NCBI RefSeq assembly: GCF_010015445.1
Contig: NC_053127.1
Location: forward strand, 5,962,504 to 6,026,503
From: Perca fluviatilis
Taxonomy: Eukaryota > Chordata > Actinopteri > Perciformes > Percidae
DNA length: 64,000 nt
Direction of reading: 5' to 3'
In this document: one piece after another, positions 10,800 through 21,584 of the stretch
Layout of the letters: every line of letters starts with the position of its first letter
Numbering within the stretch: position 1 is the first letter of the stretch
Translations under genes and position numbers: made by a program
Notes under the pieces: generated by a model
Told to the model about the DNA's origin: nothing
Database searches by the model: none
Seen by the model: only the letters and a program-made list of their open reading frames with translations

Positions 10800-11249
10800 A
10801 CTAGTCTTGCATTGCTAGACCTTCCTCCACAGCCTTGCGGAGCAGGGTCTGGCTAGTCCACACAGCATTCCGGGATAGGAGAAAAACATTCTCTGGTTTA
10901 TTGGCATTACATTAAATCAATCAAAATCGTTTTAAGCGCCGCACGAAGCCACGGTACCTCTGCAAAATAGCCTCGGCAAGGAACTTGTTTTGGTGTGTAC
11001 GTTCAAAAGTTGTTTTAGCCGTGCACCAGAAAACTCAGATTGGACAGACAGTCTAGCTAGCTTTCTGGATTTACCCTGCAGAGATCTGAGGAGCAGTTAA
11101 CCATAGTCCTCATAATTCCACTTGAGTTTAGAACGGCAACACAAAGAAAGAGGAAGGTGACGGACATCTAGCCGAAAATGAGGGACATCCGGCGGAATTT
11201 CTGGCGGCACCTGAACAATCCCGGAAAGGAAACGTCTTCGATATAGACT
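10800..11249 (-). mobile_element. Family A MITE, full length
   Basis: A 450-bp inverted copy of family A with all blocks in order. In element orientation it begins AGTCTATATCG and ends with the hairpin and GCAAGACT plus three bases. Flanking octamers ATTGCTCC and AGTCCACC agree at only 5 of 8 positions, so the insertion is old. Confidence 0.85.
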
Positions 11250-12976
11250 AGTCCACCACTTTGGTCTAGACTAAAATATTTCAAAAAATTGGGTGACCCA
11301 CTGACCCCTCTTGTGCCAGCATGGCTGTAGATTCTTGATCTTGTTTTTGAAAATGAAATACTAACACTCCTGGGCATCTTTATATGTTCAGATATGACCC
11401 TGGGTCACTGATGAAATCGATCCTAACTGCTGTTCATCCAAGCTGACTGTAGCCGCCAACCTTATTTTATGTTGAGGAATATTCAGGATATCATTAAAAG
11501 AACATTTTGAAATGTGAATTCACAGGAGGGAAAAAATACTTCGGGACCAGCTGCTTCTTCCACTTCATATAAAAAAATGTTGTTAGTACAACTTTAAACT
11601 TCACTCCCTCCTTTAAGGCACGGCTCTAAACCCATAAAAACTGTGTACTCGCCCCCCCGCTTGCAGCGTGATCGCTGCTTCAGGCTCTGCAACGTCTGAA
11701 CTCTGAGAACAGCTGGAGCCGCCCTCAGCAAAACAGCCTTTTATACTTCATTCACTGCTTGCTCTCTCCCTTATCTATTTATTGATTCAGTAGCTTTGAC
11801 TGGCCTGACATTTGACGTGTTACCAAAGCAAGCTACAGTACAGTGGTTGAAACTATTATATTTATGAGAATACACACACATGTTCTCAGCTTTTCACTCA
11901 GATGCATTTTCTCACCCTCCTATCTCCCCCTTTCTCTTGAAAACCAACTGAACAAATGAATAATATCCCTTACAGCACAGCTTCAAGTCAGCGTGTTACT
12001 GTAGTTTTACTGTGCCCTACAGAATTATTGGTGGCCTTGGTAAAGATTATCTCATTACTTTTAAAGCTTTTTGGCTCATCCTCACCAAGGGTGCCAATAA
12101 TTCTGGAGGGCAATACATACAGTATCTTACCCTCCTACGACTCCTTCCCTTCCTCTTCCTCCTCTCAATTTGCCGCCTTATCTCACTTTTAAGCTCATGC
12201 ATAATTCATAAGATTTTTTTTTCTGTTTCTTTTTCTGTTAGCAAGAAATTATATTTCCAAAATGAGCAGCAACATTTGATGATCTGAACAGGATTGAGCT
12301 CCACAGAACTGCTCTTCCAATTGAATCTGTGCATGCAGTGTGAGTGCTCTCCTCCAACCATTGCAGAAGCAAGCAGCCGGGTCAGAGTCTGTCTCTCCCT
12401 CCACCCTCAAGCACTGTGCTGATGTGTGTATGTTTGGTGAAAATCCGTCATGGGGGTGTTGAATCTTTGTGGGCATCAATAACCTTGCAGTTTGTCCCCA
12501 CTTTAGGATTACTATCGGCAGACTGTCGCACTGTCTCGAATTGGGGTTAAGTTTATGCACATTAAAAAAAAGTTTTTTTTCCACAGGCACAATTCACCCT
12601 TGGCTAAATCACGCACCCCTTAGTTACTGTTGTTAAGCCAAGCTGCCGAAGCTGCATGACTCTGTCACTGACTATAACTGCACTCCCTGGAAAAACGAAA
12701 AAGAGATTTCAGAAAGAAGCAGAATGAAGGGTTTGCATTATGCATGTTAAAGTTATATTAAGGATGCCAAACTGACTCAACAACGAAAGGATGTAAAAAA
12801 ACAAGCTAAAGAGTAAAAATGAACCTGACAATTGAGACAGGACAACGACATTAAGGATCAACACAGTTCCTGTAAAGCTGGGAAGGTATCTATTCATTAT
12901 TACAATCATTTAAAAGCAAAACCAGTAGGCCCATATAACGTTACATTCAGTAGAAAGTTAGCTAGCGTTAACTAAC
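11250..12976. other. Unique sequence, no gene recognised
   Basis: ORFs here have no recognisable domain and no convincing splice context. TTATTGGTGGCC (12022) and CCAATAATTCTGG (12091) form a small local inverted repeat, possibly a relic of an element. No RNA gene recognised. Confidence 0.35.
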
Positions 12977-13755
12977 TAAGAAAAACGTGCTCTTGGTTTA
13001 TTGGCATTTCTTTAAACCAATCACAATATTCATGGGCGGAACATGTGTACGTTCAAAAGTGGTTTTAGTCTTGCGACAGAAAACTCAGATTGGACAGATT
13101 GGGCCCTATTTTGCACCCGGCCGACGCCCGAGTCCTTTAAATAGCAAATGCACGCGCACACTATGCTTGTTACACACAAAGGGATGCGCAGCAGCACACA
13201 AACATGCAAAAGATTACAAATATTACAATGTGAAATAGTATTATATAATCTGCTCGCGCGCTTTCACTTCACGCACGAGCAGATCAGTTTCTTCTCATTC
13301 CTGCTTAGCAAATCCGCCATCATAATAGCAATGCCCCAAGGTACAAAGGCACCTGACTTTTAAAGGGAATGGGAGATTATCTCTGATTGGTTTGTTGCAT
13401 GTTACGCCCAAAACACACCTCTGATTAATGAAGACACTAAGTACAATCTTTGTGAACTATGCGTCCAGCGCACAGACCCATTTTTCCGCCATTAAACTAG
13501 CAAAAGTGGATTCGTACACACCCTAAACGCACCCGCGCCTGGCACTTTACACCGTTTGCTTAGATAATTAATATAGGGGCCATAGTCTAGCTAGCTGTCT
13601 GGATTTACCCTGCAGAGATCTGAGGAGCAGTTAACCATAGTCCTTCTAAATCCAACAGTTTAAAAAACCAACCTAAAGACATCGGAAGGTAACAGATATC
13701 CGGCTGAAAGTGAGGGACATCTGGCGGATCTTCCGGCCATACCGGAGCAATCCCT
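12977..13755 (-). mobile_element. Family A MITE, interrupted by a Harbinger MITE
   Basis: The parts at 12977-13100 and 13582-13755 are consecutive segments of an inverted family A copy. The break falls inside the block that reads GACAGATAGTCTAGC in intact copies. The terminal hairpin end is missing on the left. Confidence 0.85.
13101..13581. mobile_element. PIF/Harbinger-type MITE inside family A
   Basis: A 481-bp element with ends GGGCCCTATTTTGCAC and AATATAGGGGCC (inverted). The flanking triplets are ATT and ATA, a near-match to a 3-bp Harbinger duplication. The ends match those of the larger element at 35012-36142. The interior shares CGCGC-rich and GCGTCCAGCGCA words. No transposase is present. 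Confidence 0.85.
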
Positions 13756-15217
13756 AAATGATTTTTCGTTGATATATCTCCACAGGTAAAACAAATGCAT
13801 CACATTATTTTACGTTAAACAAAAGTAATTAACTTTGGGGCCTACTAAACTGTGCCTGTCGATCTTTGAGGGGTTCAACTCTGTAAAAGGACATCCACCT
13901 AGCTTTATCCACAGCCTTTGCTTTGGGTTTTGGAAAGGTAATACATTGTACATCTCCTTTCATCCTCTCTGGTTAGCGACTGTCAACTATAAACAGTAAC
14001 CCAGGAACGTTTGACCATATCTTGCAAAAAACAGCTTGAAAATGAAGAGATTTGAAAAGTTTTGCAATGGAGTGCCGCCATGAAAGTGTTAGACCTTAGA
14101 CAGCGCCAGTCCTATACTGCGCTGTGATTGGCCAGCTTGCGTTATCTGGGCGTGGCTTACCAAAGGGTGAATTGCAGACTGTCAAAAACAAGAACCACAT
14201 TTGGCTTCCCTCACCACCCTGTCCACAGAAATAATTGTATTAGGATCAATGCAAATGTATCGATAATGTGACTTGTTTTGTTCAATCTACTTTGTGGAGA
14301 CATTGTGAAAAACGTGAGAAAACATCGCTGAATAAAATAAGGAAAGGTTTAAAATGCGACTTTTAAAAACTTCTCTAATTAATCCATTTCAGAATAACCT
14401 TTCCTTGGTCCTTTTCATGTCTAAACTGCAGAAAAGCAGCTTTAAATCTTCCTAGCTGAGCACTGGGAGATTGGGAGGATGTGATGGATTCCACAAGGGC
14501 AGTGGGATATTTTGTTGGAGGAATAAATTAGCAGCTTCTGTCTTTGGTGCTATGCCAAGGCATCTGGGAATGCATCCACCACCTTGGAAAGACAAGCTTA
14601 TAGGATGCCATAATGGATCCACTGTAAGTTGAAGCAAATTTTTTTTTATTTTTTATTAAATGTCATCAAGAGGATGATGTTAGTGCTGAGAGTTTGTATT
14701 CATCCAAACAGGCAATGTTCTTGATTCATGTATTTGAAACACACATCGTCAGTACTTTTTATGGACTGTTGTACATCATGTTGAGGTTTTATGTGCAAAG
14801 CATCAAGTGAGTGATTTCCTTTTAAGGCACCTTATTTATCAGTTTTTATTAATTCGTTCCCATAATGTTTACTGTGGTCTTGGCTGAGAACAATGTTTCG
14901 CCTGAGAACTGCTCTTGTTTATCGTGCTTGAGGATGTGAAGAGCTGACAGTCTTTAATGGGGAATTTCTGCATTGTGTTAAATCTCAGGTGATCTATTAT
15001 CTTCAACTTATTGTGCTCATGTGGATCTGGGGAAAATCCAAACACTACAGTTGGTTAAAAAATGGCAAAAAGACTTCATACTGTACTTCAACAGGAAAAG
15101 ATAGGCCAGGGAGAACTTCTTTCTACAACCAACCATATTAAAAGTAATTAACCATAACCATATTTTTTTTTGACCACCTCCTTTTGAACTGTTACTTGGC
15201 CTCATCAACTGACGCCT
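13756..15217. other. Unique island with one exon-like segment
   Basis: No repeat family recognised. A 168-nt segment (14456-14623) is open in one forward phase, preceded by CTTCCTAG and followed by a strong GTAAGT donor. It matches no protein I recognise and is listed as a finding, not a gene. Confidence 0.35.
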
Positions 15218-15662
15218 AGTCTATATATCGACGACGTTTCATTTTCCGGGATTGTTCAGTTGCGGCCAGAAATTCCGCTGGATGTCATTATTTTCGGCCT
15301 GATGTCTGTTACCTTCCGCTTTCTTTGTGTTGGCGTTCTAACCTCTGGTGGATTTCTGAAGACTGTGGTTAACTGCTCCTCAGATCTCTGCAGGGTAAAT
15401 CCAGACAGCTAGCTAGACTATCTGTCCAATCTGAGTTTTCTGTTGCACGACTAAAACTACTTTAGAACGTACACATGTTCCACCAAAACAAGTTCCTTCC
15501 TGAGGCTATTTTGCAGAGGCGCCGCCTAAGACGATTGTGATTGGTTCAAAGAAATGCCAATAAACCAGAGCACATTTTTCCTCCCATCCCAGAATGTTAT
15601 GTGGACTAGCCAGACCTTCCTCCGCAGTGCTGCGGATCAAGGTCTGGCAATGCGAGACTGAC
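15218..15662 (+). mobile_element. Family A MITE, best full-length reference copy
   Basis: A 445-bp element starting AGTCTATATATCG. It ends with an inverted-repeat hairpin around CCAGACCTTCCTCCGCAG, then GCAATGCGAGACT and three bases. Flanking octamers TGACGCCT (15210-15217) and TGAAGCCT (15663-15670) match at 7 of 8, supporting a hAT-type 8-bp duplication. The terminal inverted repeats are short (about AGTCT). It has no coding capacity. Confidence 0.88.
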
Positions 15663-17004
15663 TGAAGCCTGATGTAATATCACATGGCAAAAAAACCAAC
15701 GATCATGGCCATGGATGGGAAGCCAGTGAGAGATTGTGTCCTTGTTGCTGCACGATTGACCCCTAATGTTTCGCTCATAAATCATCATCATTACTCACAC
15801 GGCGAATGAAGAGACAGGGAAGAGAGCTTGTGACACTAGTCATCTCCCTCTTTGTGTATAATTGGTGGACTCGTTGCATGTCCGTTGCCATTTCTGTAAA
15901 ACTACCATTTTTGAACTTCAACTTTTCAGCTTCAGGGTCTAATTATCTCTTTACACATTGCGCTAGGACAAATCTGGGCCTCACTATACAGAAAACTGAG
16001 TTTTTTCTGAACATTTTGAAATGAAATACAATACCCTTAAAAGGACAAGTTAAGAAGATGTATACAAATTGAGAAAATGCCCTTAGACCTCATTAATCAA
16101 TGTTCCATGTAAACATCACATCCCGAATATGATAAAAGGCATACTGTTAGCTGGTTGCTAATATATTCTTTCACTGGAAAACTTCAACCATCTCTCAATC
16201 CTTTTAGTATTTTGAAAAAAGGCGATTGCAGTTTTTTTTTTTTTTTTTTTAATTACAATAAGTGAATTGAGGCACACACACAGAGAATAAAGTCCTCTGG
16301 AGCTGAGAGAAGCCAGCTGTGGCACACGCGCACACACACACACCCCTATATACAGTATATGATTTCATTTCTTTTGCCTCCTCTCTCCATATACTTTTAG
16401 TGCATTATTTAACACCTCAGGAAATGGAAATGTGAACAGGAAATTATGCATCACACAGTGGTTCAGAGCCTCACTTCATGATAAATCCCCTCTCCCTCCT
16501 TCCTCTTAAATCCCAGGGATAATATTGCACTTGTCCCCCGATTTATTACGTAAGGGTAAAGAGTCATGCATTGACTCCATAGTTCAAACTGATTAAGCTG
16601 CCTGTGTGAGAAGACCGATACACACAGGAGCTGTTTTGCATTATTCTCTGTAATGTTCATGCTGCAACACGAGGAACAGCAATCAGCTTTCTGTGGTTTG
16701 TATGTCTCACTGTTACTTTTGATCTTTTGAAGTCTAATGAAGAAGGTATTTATTGTATGAGGAAAGAGTCATTAGAAGTTTTCTTACCAAGTCTTTGAGC
16801 AGCCCTGAATTTCATGAAGGTTAAATTCTGTACTATGGATTACACAAGAGGATACGAAAATTCAAACCTCCACTAAAGCTCAAGTTACAGCTGGAAATCA
16901 ACAATCACTTTGCTGATTCAAATCCCTTCATTCAGTGCTATTCGTTCAAATGTACCTTGGTATATACATCAGTATGCGGCACTTCAGTAGCAACAAGTCC
17001 TCCG
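15663..17004. other. Unique sequence with simple repeats
   Basis: It contains a poly-T tract at 16232-16250 and a CA-rich tract at about 16321-16343. No gene, RNA gene or known repeat recognised. Confidence 0.4.
16232..16250. repeat. Poly-T tract
   Basis: Uninterrupted run of T. No retroposed sequence was identified next to it on either strand. Confidence 0.85.
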
Positions 17005-17222
17005 ACCCATATGACCATAGGTCATTTGTTTCTACCCTCTAAAACAACCCACAGGAACGTTTCCTAAATTAGCGCCCGTACTGTTGGCAGATCAACACTA
17101 GTCATAACCAATGGTCACAGATTTAAACGTGTTTAACGTAGTGAAACGGTCGCAGTTCGGTTAGGTGTAGGCAACAAAACTACATGGTTAGGTTTAGAAA
17201 AAGATCATGGTTTGGGTTTATG
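17005..17222 (-). mobile_element. Family D element, 3' half
   Basis: An inverted match to the right half of family D: GTTTCTACCCTCT, CCCACAGGAACG, TTAGCGCCC, TAGTGAAACGGTCGCAGTT, GGTTAGGTTTAGAAAAAGATC and GGTTTGGGTT. The outer terminus (CAACAAGTCCTCC) is not preserved. Confidence 0.65.
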
Positions 17223-18799
17223 TATGTATGTAAAGGTTCGTTCCATTTGTACTTGGAAGTCAGAATTTTCGAGTTCCAAGTCAGAAATTTCAAATGGAAC
17301 ACTCTGTAGAGACGTATTAGTCCGAGATCTCACAGTACCTTGAGCAAAGCCGACCTCAAAATCCAACATGGCTTCTCCATGCATCAACAGTAGTGAACAC
17401 TGTAGTAATATACAGCTTATTAGCTCTTCTTCGTCTTGTTTGTGTCTAACTAAACCGTCGTACACACAGTCCTGTCCAACCTCCATCTGTCGACACGTTG
17501 CTACAGTGTTTATATTCACAAAATACCGTGTAATGTGTTGTTATCTGGTATTGCTAACATGGCTAACCTGGATAGCGCAAACATTGAAACTTGTTTTACT
17601 GGAGTTCGGTCAACTCAGCAGCTCCGGCTTTCGACATATGAGGTAAATGGAAATGCAGCATAAGTACATGGAATTACGCACATGACATAGAATGTAATAT
17701 GGTAACGTTGATTATGTAAGTAACAATAACTCAACATTAACTTTTGTGTTTAAAATGGACATGAATAGCATTACACAAAGTCATGTGCTTCATTGATTCA
17801 TTCAGAAATTGATTACTGGACCTTTAAGATGCTTAATGAAACGAGTTTTCCAGGGACTTAAATAACATAGTAATTTACCTGAACCAGACTCTTTACTGTA
17901 ACCACACTATTTTCTTCCAAACTAAATATAATATATAATATTGGATTCTAACCATCAGATTTCGGGTATGGTCTCATAATCTTTGCAGGAATATAATGTT
18001 AAAGAAAGTACACTTAATCTGCATCGCATAGGCCATTATTTGTATAAAATGTTATTAGAATGTTTTGCCTGCGGCGTCCTTGGCCTTTTCAATTTTCTAC
18101 TTATTAAACTTCTGTCTTATCAGACAGAAATACGACCTTAGAGGTGGCCTTCGGCGATTGATTACCTCCCGTATATGTCAAGCTTTACTGTCCGCCCTGA
18201 CGGATGCAGAAGTAATCACAGAGGAGCTTCTGACTCCAAAACCTGGCAGGTATAGATTATATTGTGGTTGAGTGGCTTCAAAAACTGCCCTTTACTTTCA
18301 TCAATCTCAATTCTTCTCCCATCTGCAGGTTCAAGGCCACTGATGACTGTGTGCATTTTTGTCATGTTTTAGTTGGTGGAAACTTAGTCTGGATTGATGA
18401 CAATTCATTTATCGGATAATCAGTGGAACATCCCTTGCCACCAGATGTCCTTCGCTTTGCAAAACGCCTTTGATTTTGGGGAACGTCAAAGAACTTCGAG
18501 CTAGCAAGCTATTCACTAAAAACGTCGAGTTTTGAAGAAAATTTGGACAGGCCTGCTCGGTTCTTTCAGGGAATAATTGAAACGATTTACAAATAATATG
18601 TTTAGGGCATTTCCTCTCTAACTGGAACGTTTTGGGACTGATTGGTGGGATTGCTGTGGACAAAGTATACACGGAGATACACTGGTAAAAGCTAATGAGG
18701 TTTAACCATGTATCAGCTAATTTAAATAGCTAACGTTACTGTATTGTGTCAACAGTAAACGTCATTTAATTTTTTATGTGGCGTTTTCTTTTTCATGTT
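17223..18799. other. Unassigned sequence with a small imperfect palindrome
   Basis: At 17236-17306, GTTCCATTTGTACTTGGAAGTC and a later CAAATGGAAC form an inverted repeat with ACTTGGAAGTCAGAA / GAGTTCCAAGTCAGAA inside, like the end of a hAT MITE. The rest is unassigned. ORFs have no recognisable domain. Confidence 0.4.
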
Positions 18800-18939
18800 G
18801 TTTTTCATGGGTGCAAATGTTTCACCAAAACAAGATCCTTCCCGAGACCAATTGGCAGAGCCACCGTCGCTGTGTCTGGAGCTTAGTGCCGCCCAACCCA
18901 GTTGTGAATGGTTTAAAGAAATGCAAACAACCCAGAGCA
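18800..18939 (+). mobile_element. Family A MITE, middle fragment
   Basis: It matches the family A blocks CACCAAAACAAGATCCTTCC, CAGAGCCACCGTCGC, TGGTTTAAAGAAATGC and CCCAGAGCA. It stops where a TTAA-flanked MITE begins. Sequence after that MITE (19143-19175) is too diverged to confirm continuation. Confidence 0.7.
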
Positions 18940-19142
18940 TTAAAGCAACACTAAATAGCTTTTCCCGCATCGGTCCCCTACAGGTTGGAAGCGGAATTGT
19001 CCATTACATTACATTGTCCAGTTCATTCGAACTACAGATCCACTACCCTATCTGGCAAACTTGCATAATGTAATGAAATGGACAATTCCGCTTCCAACCT
19101 GTAGGGGGACCGAAGTGGGAAAGTTCTTTAGTGTTGCTTTAA
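18940..19142. mobile_element. TTAA-bordered long-arm palindromic MITE
   Basis: A 203-bp element bounded by TTAA (18940-18943 and 19139-19142). Its arms of about 80 bp are nearly complementary: TTAAAGCAACACTAAATAGC and GGTCCCCTACAGGTTGGAAG on the left, their inverted copies on the right. Only about 45 bp separate the arms. The TTAA borders suggest piggyBac-type mobilisation. Confidence 0.88.
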
Positions 19143-19920
19143 TAAAAGGACCTATGGGAGCGTTTTCCGAGGAAGGACAGACTCCTATTTTCCCCCAATG
19201 CCAGGAGAGTCCCCATAATGTTTGAATAATTATGTGTCCCCACAAAGTGATGGATAGTACTCAAACACACTCTCCCTCCTGTACGTCTGATTCTATTCAC
19301 AGAATCCACATTTAAAGAATGAGATGGATTTTAGATTCAATTCAATCAATTTCCTGGTTTTCAGCTGAGCCCTTTCTCACAGAATTCCCCTCCTTGAATG
19401 GCCAAATATTCACTGCTGAGAGCTCCAAGCATACACAAAGAAAACATACTTTTCTATTTCATACTTGATGGCTATGTAAGGAAAAAAGTTAATTATGCGA
19501 CAGCGTGAGGTGGTCTTTGCACGCAGGTGCACACATTTCCTGTTACCTTTCTTTTGAGATACTAAACAGGAAAGCACACATACAGTCATTTACTTGGACA
19601 AATAGTTTAACACCGCAGAAATGAGTTCCAGCAGTTCTTCAGTAGCTCAACACAATGCAGAAATAATTACCCCACATGTGAGAGGATGCAATTAGCAAAA
19701 TCGAAAGAGATTGAAATCAGCTTAAACTCCTAATCTCTACCAGTGAACAATATAAACACAAATGGCGCGAGTAATTGCATTGAGTCCATTCATTATTAAT
19801 CAAGCTGTTGGCTGATGCAACTTAGACATTAACAAAGCCAGTTATACAGTTGTGTGTTTGTTTATGAAATACAGGGGTATTACTGCACAGATTGCCTCTT
19901 TAACACACATGCACAAAGAC
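19143..19920. other. Unique island, candidate conserved non-coding element
   Basis: No repeat or coding signature. From about 19640 to 19830 there are several ATTA/TAAT cores and a run of evenly composed sequence (GGATGCAATTAGCAAAATC, GTCCATTCATTATTAATC). Inference only. Confidence 0.35.
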
Positions 19921-19928
19921 ATATACAC

Positions 19929-19964
<36 letters not shown>

Positions 19965-19965
19965 T
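19921..19965. repeat. (AT)n(AC)n microsatellite
   Basis: A run of AT units followed by AC units, immediately upstream of the first Tc1 element. Confidence 0.9.
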
Positions 19966-19975
19966 TACCTACACA

Positions 19976-21584
19976 TACACTACCGGTCAAAAGTTTTAGA
20001 ACATCCCAATTTTTCTAGTTTTGTATTGCAATTTTAGCAATTCAAGTCCAATGAATAGCTTGAAATTGTACAAAGGTAAGTGGTGAACTGCCTGAGGTTA
20101 AAAAAAAAAAGTAAGGTTACCCAAAACTGAAAAAAATGTATATTTCAGTATTTTACAAAAAGGCCTTTTTCAGGGAACAAGAAATGGGTTAACAATGTAA
20201 AGCTGTCCTGCAGCAATGGAGGTTGATCAAGCTTTGAAAGTTGGTGCTACCAATTCCCACAGGTGTTCCAACTTGTCTGGATTACTTACAACCCCCTCTG
20301 TTTGTATAAAAGTATTGTTGGAACACACTGTGGTACCGTACTCTCATGAGCATTATTTGAGCAGTATTGCACTGCAGAAAGAAGTGTGTTGCTATAAAAA
20401 TGGCGGGAAAAAGGCAATTAACAATGGAAGAGAGACAGACCATCATAACACTTAAGAATGTTGGTCTTTCCTATAGAGAAATTGTGAAGAAAGTCAAGGT
20501 GTCAGTGAGTACAGTATTCTTCACCATCAAAAGGCACTTAGAAACTGGGGGTAACTGACAGGAAGAGGTCTGGCAGACCCGAAGCCACAACAGAATCAGA
20601 AGACAAGTTTCTGAGAGTCAACAGCTTGCGTGATAGGCGGCTCACAGGACAACAGCTTCAAGCACAGCTTCATAGTGGTCGTAATAAGCAAGTCTCAGTT
20701 TCAACTGTAAAGAGAAGACTTCGAGCTGGAGGTTTGATAGGTCGAGTTGCAGCAAGAAAGCCAATGCTAAGATGTCAGAATAAGAAAAAGAGGCTTGCCT
20801 GGGCCAAGAAGCACTGCCAATGGACTACTGAAGACTGGAAGAAGGTGCTATGGACTGACGGTTCATCGCCCAGGATTTTTGTACGCCGTCGAGTAGGCGA
20901 AAGGAGGGTTCCTCAGTGTGTGACATCAACTGTCAAACATGGAGGAGGAAGCGTGATGGTCTGGGGCTGTTTTGCTGAATCCAGGGTCGGTGATTTGTAC
21001 AGAGTGAAAGGAACCCTGAACCAAAACGGCTACCACAGCATTTTGCAGCACCATGCAGTACCCTCTGGTATGCGCCTAGTTGGTCAGGGGTTCATCCTGC
21101 AGCAAGATAATGATCCAAAACATAAGTCCAAGCTATGCCAGAACTACCTTAGCAAAAAAGAACAAGATGGTAAGCTTAAAAACATGGAGTGGCCAGCACA
21201 GTCACCAGACTTAAACCCCATTGAGCTGGTTTGGGATGAACGGGACAGAAAAGTGAAAGCAAAGCAACCTACAAGTGCCACACATTTACGGGAACTTCTG
21301 CAACAGAGTTGGGAAGAACTTTCTGAAGAATATTTGATTTCCATTGTAGAAAGAATGCCACAAGTGTGTTCAGCTGTTATATCTGCCAAAGGGGGCTACT
21401 TTGATGAGTCCAAAATTTAGAATACATTTTGGTTTATAAATTGATTCCATGATTTCTTTTTTAACTTAAATTGTTCATTTGTTGTATTCTTTCATTTCAG
21501 AGTTGAATAAGACATTGAACTGCATGAATGTCAATAAAAACCTGGAAAAATTGGGGTGTTCTAAAACTTTTGACCGGTAGTGTA
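19976..21584 (+). mobile_element. Tc1/mariner transposon, complete ends, frameshifted gene
   Basis: A 1.6-kb element with TA at both borders. The terminal repeats of about 40 bp are nearly identical (CACTACCGGTCAAAAGTTTT at the left, its inverted copy at the right, about two differences). One transposase gene lies between, with a possible polyadenylation signal near 21532. Complete ends make it recognisable by a transposase in trans even though its own gene is broken. Confidence 0.95.
20400..21420 (+). pseudogene. Tc1 transposase pseudogene (one frameshift)
   Basis: The ATG lies in a favourable context. The first 52 residues (MAGKRQLTMEERQTIITLK, then an HTH region) end at a stop at 20556-20558. 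The protein continues one frame over from about 20553 (TDRKRSGRPEATTESEDKF) and is then open to 21420. The second part has the HTH-2 region (TVKRRLRAGGLIGR), the first catalytic Asp in LWTDGS, the GGGSVMVWGCF block, the second Asp in QDNDPKHK and the Glu in SPDLNPIELVW. So the DDE triad residues are all present and the main visible lesion is the single frameshift. The length of about 340 codons is normal for the family. Confidence 0.93.

Noticed and set aside
17205..17519. 104-codon minus-strand ORF
   Set aside because: It spans a palindromic repeat with duplicated ACTTGGAAGTCAGAA text; no domain.
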